Shown: one piece after another, positions 33,894 through 41,699 of the stretch | How positions within the stretch are numbered: position 1 is the first letter of the stretch | Layout of the letters: each line of letters starts with the position of its first letter | Source of the DNA: CAVZCC01 sp963773765 | Lineage (GTDB): Bacteria > Actinomycetota > Acidimicrobiia > Acidimicrobiales > Microtrichaceae | Assembly: GCA_963773765.1 (NCBI GenBank) | Contig: CAVZCC010000004.1 | Span: 1 to 64,000, forward strand | Direction: 5' to 3' | Length of the DNA stretch: 64,000 bases | Program-made: the position numbers and the translations under genes | Notes under the pieces: model-generated | What the model was told of the DNA's origin: nothing | The model's input: the letters and a program-made list of their open reading frames with translations, nothing else | Databases searched by the model: none

Positions 33894-35954
33894 TCAGCCG
33901 AAGACCCGCTCCAGGGCGACGCAGACCAGGTCGGCCTGTTCCTCGTTGAGCTCGGAGGACATCGGCAGCGCCAGGACCTCCTGGGCCAGGCGCTCGGTCA
34001 CCGCCAGCCCGGCGTGCTCCCCCGGGGTGCCCTCCAGGTGGAGGGGCAGGAAGTAGGGCTTGGTGCCCACGCCCAGGCCTGCCAGTTCGGACGCGGCGGC
34101 GTCCCGGGCCGCGCGGCCGCCCGGGACGCGCACCACGAAGTGGACCCAGCTGTGGCGCACGCCGTCGAGGGTGTGCTGGTGGCCCAGCCCCAGGCGCGCA
34201 CAGGCGTCCTCGTACATGGCGGCCACCCGGCCCCGACGGGCCACCAGGTCCTCCAGGACCTCCAGCTGGTCCAGGGCCACCACGGCGTGGAGCTCGTTCA
34301 TCAACGCCGACCGGGTCCAGCCGTGGGGGCCGTCCACGACGGTGGCCGCGGGGAGGACCGCGGCGCCGCCCGCGCCACCGGCGGAGAGGACCTTGGCGAA
34401 GCTCATGGAGTAGGCGTGGCCGTCGGCCTGCGCCGCCACGGGCTCGCCGTCCAGCCGGCTGCCGATGGCTGCGGCCGAGTCGCCCACCAGCAGCGCCCCG
34501 GCCCGGTGGCACTGCCGGCGGAGCTCGCCGTACCGGCACGGGTGGCCGAAGGTGTCGACCGCGACGACCAACCGGACGTCGCCCGGGGCCAGTGCCGCCT
34601 CCAGGGACGAGGGGTCCAGCGTCCAGTCGCGGTCGTCGACGTCGACGAAGCGGAGCCGGTAGCCGAGCTGCAGCAACACCTCCGCGGTGGCCGGGAAGGT
34701 GAACGAGGGGAGCGCGGCCACCGCGCCGTGGGGCGCGGGACCGGCCAGTGCGCCGCAGACCAGGCGCAGGGCATCGGTCCCGCTGGTGGTCGCCAGGACC
34801 TGCCGGCGGTCGTCCAGCCCGAGCGCCTCCGCCAACTCCCGGGTCAGCTCCGCGGACCATCGTTGCCCGTTCTTCACCGCCCCCGACCACAGCGCGGCCT
34901 GCTGCCGTTCGGCGATGCGGGCGGGGCGGGCGGGCCGCGGGGGGACCACCACACCGAGGGGCGGGTGGACGACCGGGCCGGCGTCGCTGAGGATCTCCTT
35001 GACCGCGTCGGCGAGCCACAGGTCCACCGGGTCCACGCCCAGGCCGATCGGGTCCAACGCGGTGGAGCCCACCAGGCCGCAGCTGTCGGGACCGCCGGCG
35101 TCGCGCAGGTCCACCGCCGAGTCCGATCCCACGATCCCCAGGATCGAGCGGGCCAGGTCCTCCAGGCTGACGGAGGGACAGCCGACGACGTAGGTCCCGG
35201 CCGGCGGGGCGTGCGCCACCACGTGGCCGACGTGGCCGACCGGGACGAAGCTGCGCCGGGTGCCGGCGGTGACGGTCAACGGCCGTCCGGCGGCCGCCCG
35301 CCGTGCCAGGCGTGACACGACCCGTTCCTGGCCCCGGCCGACCGTGTTGGCCAGCCGCAACACGACCAGGTCCCCGTTCCCGAGGTGGTCGCCCACCAGC
35401 AGCTCCTGGGCCCGCTTGGCCATGCCGTAGGTCCACCGTCCGGACGGGTCACCGTCCAGCAGGCGGCGGGCCCATGGCTCGGCCTGCCAGGGCATGACGC
35501 CATGTTCTCCCTCCGGCAGGGACCGGGCCCACTCCCGCAGCTGGGCGTCGTCCCAGGGCAACAGGCCCGGGGTGGACTCGGTCAGCGGCCCGGGCGCGGC
35601 CCCGAACGCCTCGACGGTGGAGACCAGGGTGACCCGGCGGCCGGTGAGGTGGGGGAGCAGCCGGGACGTGGTGGCGACGACGTCCACCGGGATCGTCCAC
35701 GGCCACCGGGTGCGGGGGTCACCGTTGCCCGCCAGCAGGACGACCTCTCCGTCCGGCAGGTCCGGAGCGTCGGTGAGGAGATCGGCCGTGCGGTGCCGGA
35801 CCCGGCCGGCCAGACGGGGGTGGGGCGGAACCCGGTCGACGATGACCACGTCGCGGCCGAGGTCCAGCAGGTGTTCGGCCACCGCGGTGCCCACGAACCC
35901 GGAGCCGCCCACCAGCACGGCCGGTCCGACCCCAGGGTCTGCCGTCGATCCCAT
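33894..35954 (-). CDS. Fusion of a sugar-nucleotide epimerase/dehydratase and a DegT-family aminotransferase
   Basis: A 686-residue protein with two recognisable halves. Residues 1-310 form an extended SDR: GGSGFVG at 16-22 for NAD(P), the Ser/Thr in LVSTVEAFG near 110-117 and Y176-x3-K180 (TYGMAK). Residues about 345-686 are a DegT/DnrJ/EryC1 aminotransferase. TTSGTDALRLVCGAL binds PLP phosphate, VAALPSFTFPATAEVLLQLG and VDTFGHPCRYGELRR follow, and the Schiff-base Lys is at about 521 in SMSFAKVLSAGGAGG. Usual NDP-amino-sugar pathways split these steps between two proteins. A minus-strand TAGGTT (35989-35994) and GGGAGGGA precede the ATG at 35954. Confidence 0.85.
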   Translation of the reverse strand: MGSTADPGVGPAVLVGGSGFVGTAVAEHLLDLGRDVVIVDRVPPHPRLAGRVRHRTADLLTDAPDLPDGEVVLLAGNGDPRTRWPWTIPVDVVATTSRLLPHLTGRRVTLVSTVEAFGAAPGPLTESTPGLLPWDDAQLREWARSLPEGEHGVMPWQAEPWARRLLDGDPSGRWTYGMAKRAQELLVGDHLGNGDLVVLRLANTVGRGQERVVSRLARRAAAGRPLTVTAGTRRSFVPVGHVGHVVAHAPPAGTYVVGCPSVSLEDLARSILGIVGSDSAVDLRDAGGPDSCGLVGSTALDPIGLGVDPVDLWLADAVKEILSDAGPVVHPPLGVVVPPRPARPARIAERQQAALWSGAVKNGQRWSAELTRELAEALGLDDRRQVLATTSGTDALRLVCGALAGPAPHGAVAALPSFTFPATAEVLLQLGYRLRFVDVDDRDWTLDPSSLEAALAPGDVRLVVAVDTFGHPCRYGELRRQCHRAGALLVGDSAAAIGSRLDGEPVAAQADGHAYSMSFAKVLSAGGAGGAAVLPAATVVDGPHGWTRSALMNELHAVVALDQLEVLEDLVARRGRVAAMYEDACARLGLGHQHTLDGVRHSWVHFVVRVPGGRAARDAAASELAGLGVGTKPYFLPLHLEGTPGEHAGLAVTERLAQEVLALPMSSELNEEQADLVCVALERVFG

Positions 35955-36020
35955 CCCCAGTCCCTCCCGCGCACGCCCGTGGAGCGAGAACCTAGCCGGG
36001 ACGTCCGGGCCGGGGCCTCC

Positions 36021-36675
36021 TCAGCGCGCAGGGCCAGCCGGCGGGCCGTCGGACCGCTCCCGGGCCCGGACCAGGACCCGCAGGATCGTGTCCACGTCCT
36101 GGGCGCCCGGGATGAGGAGACGGTCGTCGACCACGAAGGCGGGTACACCGGTCAGGTCCCGGTCCCGCGCCGCGGCCTGGTCACTCCTGACCTCCTCCGC
36201 CAGCGACCCGCCCGCCAGGACGCCGGCGGCGAGCCCGCCGTCCAGGCCGGCGTCCGCGGCCAGGCCCTGCAGCGCGGACGCGTCGGAGACGTCCGCGCCC
36301 TCGGTGAAGTAGGCCCGGAACAGGCGTTCCACCAACGGACCCTGTCCCACGGGCTGCGTGGCGGCCCAGGCGATGAGCCGGTGGGCGTCGAAGGTGTTGA
36401 CGCGCCGGGCCAGGTCGAACCGGTAGTCGATGCCCTCGGGCCGGCCCAGTGCCGTGAGCCGGGCGGTCATCCCGTCGAACGAGCCCGGCCCGTACTTGCG
36501 TTCCACGGCGGCGCGGGAGGTCCTGTGGCTCCGCGGGGGCCCGGGGGTCCAGCTCGAAGGCCCGCCAGTGGACCTCCACGTCGTCCCACCCCAGGCGGTC
36601 CAGGGCGGTGGTGAGGCGGCGGGAGCCCAGGTAGCACCACGGGCAGATGACGTCGGACCAGATGTCGATGCGCAC
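36021..36675 (-). CDS. DsbA/FrnE-like thioredoxin-fold oxidoreductase, one-base frameshift
   Basis: A DsbA-family protein of the FrnE type. The active site C11-P-W-C14 lies in MRIDIWSDVICPWCYLGSRRL. The helical insertion includes YRFDLARRVNTFDAHRLIAWA and LFRAYFTEGADVSD. The cis-Pro region is LTGVPAFVVDDRLLIPGAQD. No signal peptide, so it is cytoplasmic. One base must be dropped from the GGG at 36515-36517 to pass from PAEPQDL to RAAVERKYGPGSF; the total of 655 bases is one over a multiple of three. The protein would be about 217 residues, the usual length. Confidence 0.82.
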
Positions 36676-36682
36676 GGAGGCG

Positions 36683-36967
36683 TCAACGCCTGCCGCCGTC
36701 CGGTGCTTCCCGCGACGCGCCCCGGGCCGCCGAGGTCCTCACCCGGTGGGTGGCGAGCTCCTCGACCTCGCCCGCGGGATCGAGCGCGAGGTCCCGGCGC
36801 TCCCGCTCGGCGATGAGGAGCTGCGCGTCCCGTTCGGCGCTGCCCTCGGCCCATTCGGCCCCACCGGTGGTGAGCCCGCCGGCGATGGTCGCCGCCGTGG
36901 CGGTGAACAGCAGCAGCCGGTCCCCAGCGCCCACGACCGACGCGCCCACGACCGACAGCGCCCACAC
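36683..36967 (-). pseudogene. Fragment resembling VIT/CCC1-type membrane transporters
   Basis: About 94 residues from a GTG at 36967. Two hydrophobic stretches (VWALSVVGASVVGAGDRLLLF, ATAATIAGGLTTGGAEW) lead into WAEGSAERDAQLLIAERERR and LALDPAGEVEELATH. The latter resembles the cytosolic helix of VIT1/CCC1 iron-manganese transporters (usual pattern EY-x-S-x-x-S-Q-x-D, then ERREL-x-x-x-P-E-x-E-x-EL). The three remaining membrane helices are missing, so this is a remnant or a short derived protein. It lies between the DsbA-like gene and ffh; a longer in-frame reading to 37033 would run into the ffh start. Confidence 0.4.
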
Positions 36968-37005
36968 CGGAAGGGCGGCGTTGTCGGGCCGAAGTCGCGG
37001 ACCGG

Positions 37006-37011
37006 TAGCCT
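37006..37011 (+). promoter_or_regulatory. -10 box of ffh
   Basis: TAGCCT, nine bases before the ffh ATG, with TTGTCG at 36981-36986 as a possible -35 (19-base spacer). No Shine-Dalgarno sequence lies between the box and the start codon. Confidence 0.45.
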
Positions 37012-37020
37012 CGGCGGACG

Positions 37021-38499
37021 ATGTTCGAGTCACTCACCGATCGCTTTGACGGCATCTTCACCCGGTTGCGGGGCAAGGGCCGCCTGTCCGAGGCAGATGT
37101 CGACGAGGTCCTGCGGGAGATCCGCCTGGCGCTCCTGGAGGCCGACGTCAACTTCAACGTCGTCAAGGCCCTCCTCGCCCGCATCCGCGAGCGGGCCATC
37201 GGCGAGGACCTGTCCCGGGCGCTGAACCCGGCGCTGCAGGTCAAGAAGATCGTGCTGGAGGAGCTCACCGACACCCTCGGTGGCGAGACCCTCCGCGTCA
37301 CCTACGCCTCCAAGCCGCCCACCATCGTGCTCATGGCCGGCCTGCAGGGCTCCGGCAAGACCACCAACTCGGCCAAGCTGGCCCGCTGGTTCAAGGGCCA
37401 GGGCCGCAACCCCATGCTGGTCGGCGCCGACCTCCAGCGTCCGGCGGCGGTGCAGCAGCTGCGCACCCTGGCCGGGCAGGTGGACGTGCCGGTGTACTCC
37501 GCCCCCGACGAGGTGGTGGCCTCCGGCACCGGTGACCCGGTGGCAGTGGCGGAGGGGGCAGTGGCCGAGGCCCGCCGCCTGGGCCGCGACGTGGTCATCG
37601 TGGACACCGCCGGGCGCCTGGCCATCGACGCCGAGCTCATGGAGCAGGTGCGCCGCATCTCGGCCGAGCTCAGCCCCGACTACACGTTCCTGGTCGTCGA
37701 CGCCATGACGGGCCAGGACGCGGTGACGGTGGCGGAGAACTTCCACCAGACCCTGGAGCTGGACGGCGTCATCCTGACCAAGCTCGACGGCGACGCGCGC
37801 GGCGGTGCGGCGCTGTCGGTCAAGGAGGTGGTGGGTCGCCCCATCGCCTTCGCCTCCACCGGCGAGAAGCTGGAGGACTTCGACCTGTTCCACCCCGACC
37901 GACTGGCCGGGCGCATCCTCGGGGAGGGCGACCTCGCCACCCTGATCGAGAAGGCCGAGTCCGCCTTCGAGCAGGACGAGGCGGAGGCCGCCGCGGCCCG
38001 CCTGATGGAGGGGACGTTCACCTTCGACGACTTCCTGGACCAGATGCAGGCGCTCAAGAAGATGGGTCCCCTGTCCGGCGTCATGAGCATGCTCCCGGGC
38101 GTGCCCAAGGAGGTCCGCGACGTGGAGATCGACGACCGCCAGATCGCCCGCATCGAAGCCATCATCCGGTCCATGACGCCGTCGGAGCGGGTCGAGCCCG
38201 ACCTGATCGACGGGTCACGGCGGACCCGCATCGCGAACGGCTCGGGCACCTCGGCCAACGACGTGAGCCAGCTGGTGACCCAGTTCAAGCAGATGCGCCA
38301 GATGATGCAGCAGATGGGGGGCGGCCTCCGCAAGAAGAAGGCGAAGAAGGGCAAGAAGGGCAAGAAGGGCGGCCGCGTCACCCCCAAGGGCCCGGCCCAG
38401 ATCAACAAGGCCGCCTTCGCCCTGCCGACGCTGGAGGAGATGGAGGCCCAGCTCCCCGGTCGGCCCAAGGGGTCCGGCGGGCTCCCCGGCCTGGACTGA
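37021..38499 (+). CDS. ffh: Signal recognition particle protein Ffh
   Basis: A 492-residue SRP GTPase. N domain at 1-95 (MFESLTDRFDGIFTRLRGKG), G1 GLQGSGKTT at 106-114, DTAGRLAID, TKLDGDARGGAALSV, and the closing GEKLEDFDLFHPDRLAGRILG. The Met-rich M domain binds SRP RNA and signal peptides (FLDQMQALKKMGPLSGVMSM, FKQMRQMMQQMGGGL). A Lys-rich run near 436-452 (KKKAKKGKKGKKGG) and an added tail end the protein; this basic tail is longer than in E. coli Ffh and may aid RNA or ribosome contact. It heads the rpsP-trmD block. Confidence 0.97.
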   Translation: MFESLTDRFDGIFTRLRGKGRLSEADVDEVLREIRLALLEADVNFNVVKALLARIRERAIGEDLSRALNPALQVKKIVLEELTDTLGGETLRVTYASKPPTIVLMAGLQGSGKTTNSAKLARWFKGQGRNPMLVGADLQRPAAVQQLRTLAGQVDVPVYSAPDEVVASGTGDPVAVAEGAVAEARRLGRDVVIVDTAGRLAIDAELMEQVRRISAELSPDYTFLVVDAMTGQDAVTVAENFHQTLELDGVILTKLDGDARGGAALSVKEVVGRPIAFASTGEKLEDFDLFHPDRLAGRILGEGDLATLIEKAESAFEQDEAEAAAARLMEGTFTFDDFLDQMQALKKMGPLSGVMSMLPGVPKEVRDVEIDDRQIARIEAIIRSMTPSERVEPDLIDGSRRTRIANGSGTSANDVSQLVTQFKQMRQMMQQMGGGLRKKKAKKGKKGKKGGRVTPKGPAQINKAAFALPTLEEMEAQLPGRPKGSGGLPGLD

Positions 38500-38572
38500 C
38501 CGGGTGTACTTGCCGGGAGCGGGTGCGGGCGACCATCATGGGAGGCCGCCCGTCAGCGGGCATCGCACCGCT

Positions 38573-38585
38573 CCACCGATGGTGG
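38573..38585 (+). other. Small hairpin in the rpsP leader
   Basis: CCACC-GAT-GGTGG forms a 5-bp stem in the 159-base gap between ffh and rpsP, about 75 bases before the rpsP GTG. The rest of the gap shows no gene. Role unknown. Confidence 0.3.
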
Positions 38586-38658
38586 GTTCCGATCGAGCAC
38601 CCCGGGCCTGCACCGCGCAGCCGGGTCCCACCCCCGAACGTTGAAGGAAACCAAGACC

Positions 38659-38931
38659 GTGGCCGTACGACTCCGTCTCATGCGGATGGGCAAGAAGAAG
38701 CAGCCCACCTATCGCATCGTCGCCGCCGACGCCCGCTCGCCCCGCGACGGCCGTTTCATCGAGATCGTCGGGACCTACGACCCCCGTCGTGAACCGTCCG
38801 CCATCTCGGTGGACAACGAGAAGGCCATCGACTGGCTGCAGAAGGGCGCCCAGCCCTCCGAGCGGGTCCAGAAGCTCCTGCAGATCTCCGGTGCCTGGGA
38901 CGAGTTCCAGGCGACCAAGGCCAAGAAGTGA
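38659..38931 (+). CDS. rpsP: 30S ribosomal protein S16
   Basis: A 90-residue S16: AVRLRLMRMGKKKQPTYRIV, then ADARSPRDGRFIEIVGTYDPR, the two universally conserved blocks. GTG at 38659 is used because GAAGGA lies nine bases upstream and the protein then starts at the conserved V-x-I/L-R-L. A TTG at 38641 would add six residues. The stop overlaps the KhpA start (GTGA). Confidence 0.96.
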   Translation: MAVRLRLMRMGKKKQPTYRIVAADARSPRDGRFIEIVGTYDPRREPSAISVDNEKAIDWLQKGAQPSERVQKLLQISGAWDEFQATKAKK

Positions 38932-39236
38932 GCGACGTGGCCGACGACACCATCGAGGGCGCCGACGAGTCCGCTCCTTCCGGGGGCGACGCCTCGCCCA
39001 CCCACGCCGTGGCCGTGCTGGAGCACATCGCCCGTTCCCTGGTGGAGACGCCGGACGAGGTGCGGGTCCAGGTCGCCGAGGGCAACGGCCGGCCGCAGCT
39101 CAACCTGAGCGTGGCGGACGGCGACATGGGCCGGATCATCGGCAAGCGGGGCCGCATGGCCAATGCCATCCGGACCGTGACCCGGGCCGCTGCGGCCCGC
39201 GACGGCGTCGAGATCGACGTCGAGTTCGTCGACTGA
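38928..39236 (+). CDS. khpA: KH-domain RNA-binding protein KhpA
   Basis: A 102-residue protein with a single KH domain. The loop G-K-R-G is at 72-75 in MGRIIGKRGRMANAIRTV. The first 25 residues are an acidic disordered extension not usual in the ~75-residue core family. KhpA pairs with KhpB (Jag) in RNA binding and cell elongation in Gram-positive bacteria. Its position between rpsP and rimM is conserved. GTG start overlapping the rpsP stop. Confidence 0.92.
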   Translation: MSDVADDTIEGADESAPSGGDASPTHAVAVLEHIARSLVETPDEVRVQVAEGNGRPQLNLSVADGDMGRIIGKRGRMANAIRTVTRAAAARDGVEIDVEFVD

Positions 39237-39246
39237 GGAGCCCGTC

Positions 39247-39747
39247 CTGGCCGACCACCCGGGTGATGGGCCCCTGCTGGAGGTCGGCCGCGTGACCAAG
39301 GCGCACGGCCTCACCGGCGAGGTCGTGGTCGTGCTGTCCTCCAACCGGACCGAGCGGCTGGACCCGGGGTCCGTGCTGGTCTCGGACCGCGGGCCGCTGA
39401 CCGTGCGTTCGTCGCGCCCCCACCAGGACCGCTGGCTGGTGCGCTTCGACGAGTCCACCGATCGCAACACGGCCGACGGCCTGCGGGGCCTGGTGCTGCG
39501 GGGCGAGCCGCTCGACGACCCGGACGAGCTCTGGGTCCACGAACTGGTCGGCTGCCGCGTCGTGAGCGCGGACGGCGAGGAGCGGGGCGTGGTGGAGGCC
39601 GTGCAGGACAACCCCGCCGCGGACCTGCTGGTGCTGGACTCCGGGGCACTGGTCCCGGTGGTGTTCGTGGTCGGACCCCCGGACGGCGGTGTGGTCCACG
39701 TGGACGTCCCCGACGGCCTGTTCGATCTGGTCGACCCACCGGCCTGA
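39247..39747 (+). CDS. rimM: Ribosome maturation factor RimM, probable CTG start
   Basis: RimM binds the 30S head (S19) and aids 16S maturation. LLEVGRVTKAHGLTGEVVV is the conserved first strand and loop. The PRC-barrel half contains WVHELVGCRVVSADGEERG and the usual ending LLVLDSGALVPVVFV. A start at the GTG 39292 would cut off VGR, which every RimM needs. The only in-frame start-like codon upstream is CTG at 39247, six bases after GAGGAG (39235-39240); between it and the khpA stop at 39236 there is no ATG, GTG or TTG in frame. With this start the protein has 166 residues, the normal length. Confidence 0.85.
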   Translation: MADHPGDGPLLEVGRVTKAHGLTGEVVVVLSSNRTERLDPGSVLVSDRGPLTVRSSRPHQDRWLVRFDESTDRNTADGLRGLVLRGEPLDDPDELWVHELVGCRVVSADGEERGVVEAVQDNPAADLLVLDSGALVPVVFVVGPPDGGVVHVDVPDGLFDLVDPPA

Positions 39748-39766
39748 CCGGGGCCGGGATCCCACC

Positions 39767-40504
39767 ATGCGCATCGACGTCCTCACGATCTTCCCGGAGA
39801 TGGTCGACGGGTTCGCGTCCCAGAGCCTGCTGGGCCGGGCGCGGGCCCGTGGCCTGCTGGACGTGCGGGTCCACGACCTGCGCGACGCGGCCGACGACGT
39901 GCACCGGACCGTGGACGACTCACCGTTCGGCGGTGGGGCCGGAATGGTGCTCATGGCCGAGCCGATCTTCGCCACGGTGGAGCGCGTGGCACCGCCGAGG
40001 CCGCTGTTCCTCCTGGGTCCCGGTGGGCGCACCCTGGACCAGGCCCTGGCTGCCGAGTTGGCCGCGACCGAGGGGTTCTCGCTGCTGTGCGGGCGCTACG
40101 AGGGGGTGGACGACCGGGTGCGCGAGCACCTCGTGGACGACGAGCTGTCCATCGGTGACGTCGTCCTGGCCGGGGGCGAGGTGGCGGCCATGGTGGTGCT
40201 GGAGGCGGTCGGCCGACTGGTCCCCGGGGTGATGGGCAACGAGGCGTCGGCCGGGGACGAGTCGTTCTCCGCCGGCCTGCTGGAGTACCCCCAGTACACC
40301 CGGCCGGCGGAGTTCCGGGGCTGGGAGGCGCCGGAGGTGCTGCGTTCCGGCGATCACGGCCGGGTGGCCCGCTGGCGGGCCGCTGCGGCACTGGCCCGGA
40401 CCGCCGAACGGCGTCCGGACCTGATCACGGCCAGGGGTGGGATCACCGACGCCGAGCGGGCCGAACTGGAGCACTGGGGCTTCCGGGTCCCGCCCGGCAC
40501 CTGA
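39767..40504 (+). CDS. trmD: tRNA (guanine-37-N1)-methyltransferase
   Basis: A 245-residue SPOUT methyltransferase that makes m1G37 in tRNAs and prevents +1 frameshifting. It starts MRIDVLTIFPEMVDGF. The trefoil-knot SAM site contains FLLGPGGRTLDQ and LLCGRYEGVDDRVREHL, then SIGDVVLAGGEVAAMVVLEAV and LEYPQYTRPAEFRGWEAPEVL. The C-terminal helical domain ends LEHWGFRVPPGT. ATG at 39767, 19 bases after rimM. Confidence 0.96.
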   Translation: MRIDVLTIFPEMVDGFASQSLLGRARARGLLDVRVHDLRDAADDVHRTVDDSPFGGGAGMVLMAEPIFATVERVAPPRPLFLLGPGGRTLDQALAAELAATEGFSLLCGRYEGVDDRVREHLVDDELSIGDVVLAGGEVAAMVVLEAVGRLVPGVMGNEASAGDESFSAGLLEYPQYTRPAEFRGWEAPEVLRSGDHGRVARWRAAAALARTAERRPDLITARGGITDAERAELEHWGFRVPPGT

Positions 40505-40510
40505 GCCGTT

Positions 40511-40539
40511 TTCCGGCAGCGTGCCGGACCCACTATCAT
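40511..40539 (+). promoter_or_regulatory. Promoter of rplS
   Basis: TTCCGG (40511-40516), a 17-base spacer and TATCAT (40534-40539) form a plausible housekeeping promoter right after the trmD stop, giving a leader of about 63 bases before rplS. Confidence 0.45.
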
Positions 40540-40608
40540 CGACCCGCTGTGCGCCGGGCCCGCCGTGGGCGGCCGGTACCACCCTCGCAGCGTCCGCAGG
40601 AGACCATC

Positions 40609-40953
40609 GTGAAGACCACCGACCTCATCGACCAGGCCAGCCTCCGCACCGACGTGCCGGACTTCGCCCCCGGAGACACCCTCAAGGTGCACGTGAAGGT
40701 GGTGGAGGGCAACAAGGAGCGGATCCAGGTCTTCCAGGGTGTGGTCATCCGCCGTCAGGGTGGCGGTGTCGCCGAGACCTTCACCGTGCGCAAGGTCTCC
40801 TACGGCGTGGGGGTGGAGCGGACGTTCCCGCTGCACTCGCCCATCATCGACAAGATCGAGGTCCACATCCGCGGTGACGTCCGCCGGGCCAAGCTGTACT
40901 ACCTCCGCGACCGGGTCGGGAAGTCGGCCAAGGTCAAGGAGAAGCGCGACTGA
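40609..40953 (+). CDS. rplS: 50S ribosomal protein L19
   Basis: A 114-residue L19: FAPGDTLKVHVKVVEGNKER, VFQGVVIRRQGGGVAETFTVR, VGVERTFPLHSPIIDKIEV and the closing KLYYLRDRVGKSAKVKEKRD are all canonical. The GTG at 40609 follows CAGGAGA at the right spacing; an upstream GTG (40549) would add 20 unrelated residues. It has its own promoter. Confidence 0.97.
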   Translation: MKTTDLIDQASLRTDVPDFAPGDTLKVHVKVVEGNKERIQVFQGVVIRRQGGGVAETFTVRKVSYGVGVERTFPLHSPIIDKIEVHIRGDVRRAKLYYLRDRVGKSAKVKEKRD

Positions 40954-40969
40954 CACGTCGCCGGAGTCC

Positions 40970-41026
40970 CCCGACCTTGTAGAGGTTCCACCTCCCACAG
41001 GTCGCATTCCTACGAGTTCGGTCGGG
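40970..41026. other. Long-range inverted repeat between rplS and yraN
   Basis: CCCGACC (40970-40976) pairs with GGTCGGG (41020-41026), and inside it GTAG (40979-40982) pairs with CTAC (41010-41013). The closed loop holds an AGGTTCCACCTCCCACAG segment. It fills most of the 137-base gap. Possible terminator or structured leader; no T-tract. Confidence 0.35.
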
Positions 41027-41090
41027 CCCCACGCCCGTCCCACTTCCCCCTGACCGACCGGCGCCCGACGGCGCACGGGAAGGGGGAGCC

Positions 41091-41450
41091 GTGCCAGACC
41101 GCTCCGGCCACGACCACCTGCGCCTCGGCGCCTACGGCGAGGACCGGGTGGCGACGTGGTACGAGGCGCGGGGCTACCGCGTCGTCGCCCGCAACTGGCG
41201 GTGCCCCGACGGGGAGATCGACCTCGTCGTGGCCCGAGGGACCGACGTCGTCGTGTGCGAGGTCAAGACCCGCTCGTCGTCGCGGTTCGGTTCCCCGCTG
41301 GAGGCCATCGGCCGGGACAAGCAGCGTCGGGTGCGACGGGTGGCGGCCCGCTGGCTGGCGGAGGCTGCGCCGTTCCGGCCCGCCTCGGTGCGCTACGACG
41401 CCGCCGCGGTCCTCGGTGGTCGGGTGGAGGTCCTCGTGGACGCGTTCTGA
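41091..41450 (+). CDS. YraN-family (UPF0102) nuclease-fold protein
   Basis: A 119-residue protein with a restriction-endonuclease-like fold. LGAYGEDRVATWYEARGYRVVARNWRC is the N-terminal block. GEIDLVVARGTDVVVCEVKTRS carries the E/D...E-x-K catalytic pattern. Usual position is after rplS and before comM/dprA. Proposed role is Holliday-junction or DNA repair nuclease, but this is unproven for the family. GTG start after AAGGGGGA. Confidence 0.88.
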   Translation: MPDRSGHDHLRLGAYGEDRVATWYEARGYRVVARNWRCPDGEIDLVVARGTDVVVCEVKTRSSSRFGSPLEAIGRDKQRRVRRVAARWLAEAAPFRPASVRYDAAAVLGGRVEVLVDAF

Positions 41451-41472
41451 GCCCGGGCCCGCCTCCGGCCGT

Positions 41473-41691
41473 TCAGCCCCGGGGAGGCCGGGGGGCGCGG
41501 GTGGCGCGGCGATCCCAGCACCCCCGGTGCCAGTGGCGGCGGAGGTCGGGCGCATCCACCGGCACGGCCACCACGTGGCCGGTGCCGGCCGGGATGTCGC
41601 GGTTGCAGCCGGGGCAGACGTAGGCCTTGGTGGCCTGGTAGGGCTGGACGCGGCGGACCTCGCACTCCGCAGTGGCGGTGTAGTCGCGCAT
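41473..41691 (-). CDS. Small zinc-binding protein, 72 aa
   Basis: Starts MRDYTATAECEVRRVQPYQATKAYVCPGCN. The Cys and His set C-P-G-C and HWHRGCW is likely a zinc site. RRVQPYQATKAYxCPGC...PDLRRHWHRxCW is a pattern I recall from a family of short actinobacterial proteins often annotated as ATP/GTP-binding. There is no nucleotide-binding motif here, so that label seems unfounded. ATG at 41691 chosen for the match at the N-terminus. Confidence 0.7.
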   Translation of the reverse strand: MRDYTATAECEVRRVQPYQATKAYVCPGCNRDIPAGTGHVVAVPVDAPDLRRHWHRGCWDRRATRAPRPPRG

Positions 41692-41699
41692 GGTGCCCG

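Noticed and set aside
30015..35954. Genomic island with integrase
   Set aside because: Composition and codon style match the surroundings, and no integrase, tRNA end or direct repeats flank the cluster. The xer gene at 46.4 kb is the housekeeping type.
41473..41691. ATP/GTP-binding protein
   Set aside because: No Walker or other nucleotide-binding motif is present; the conserved residues are zinc-ligand Cys and His.
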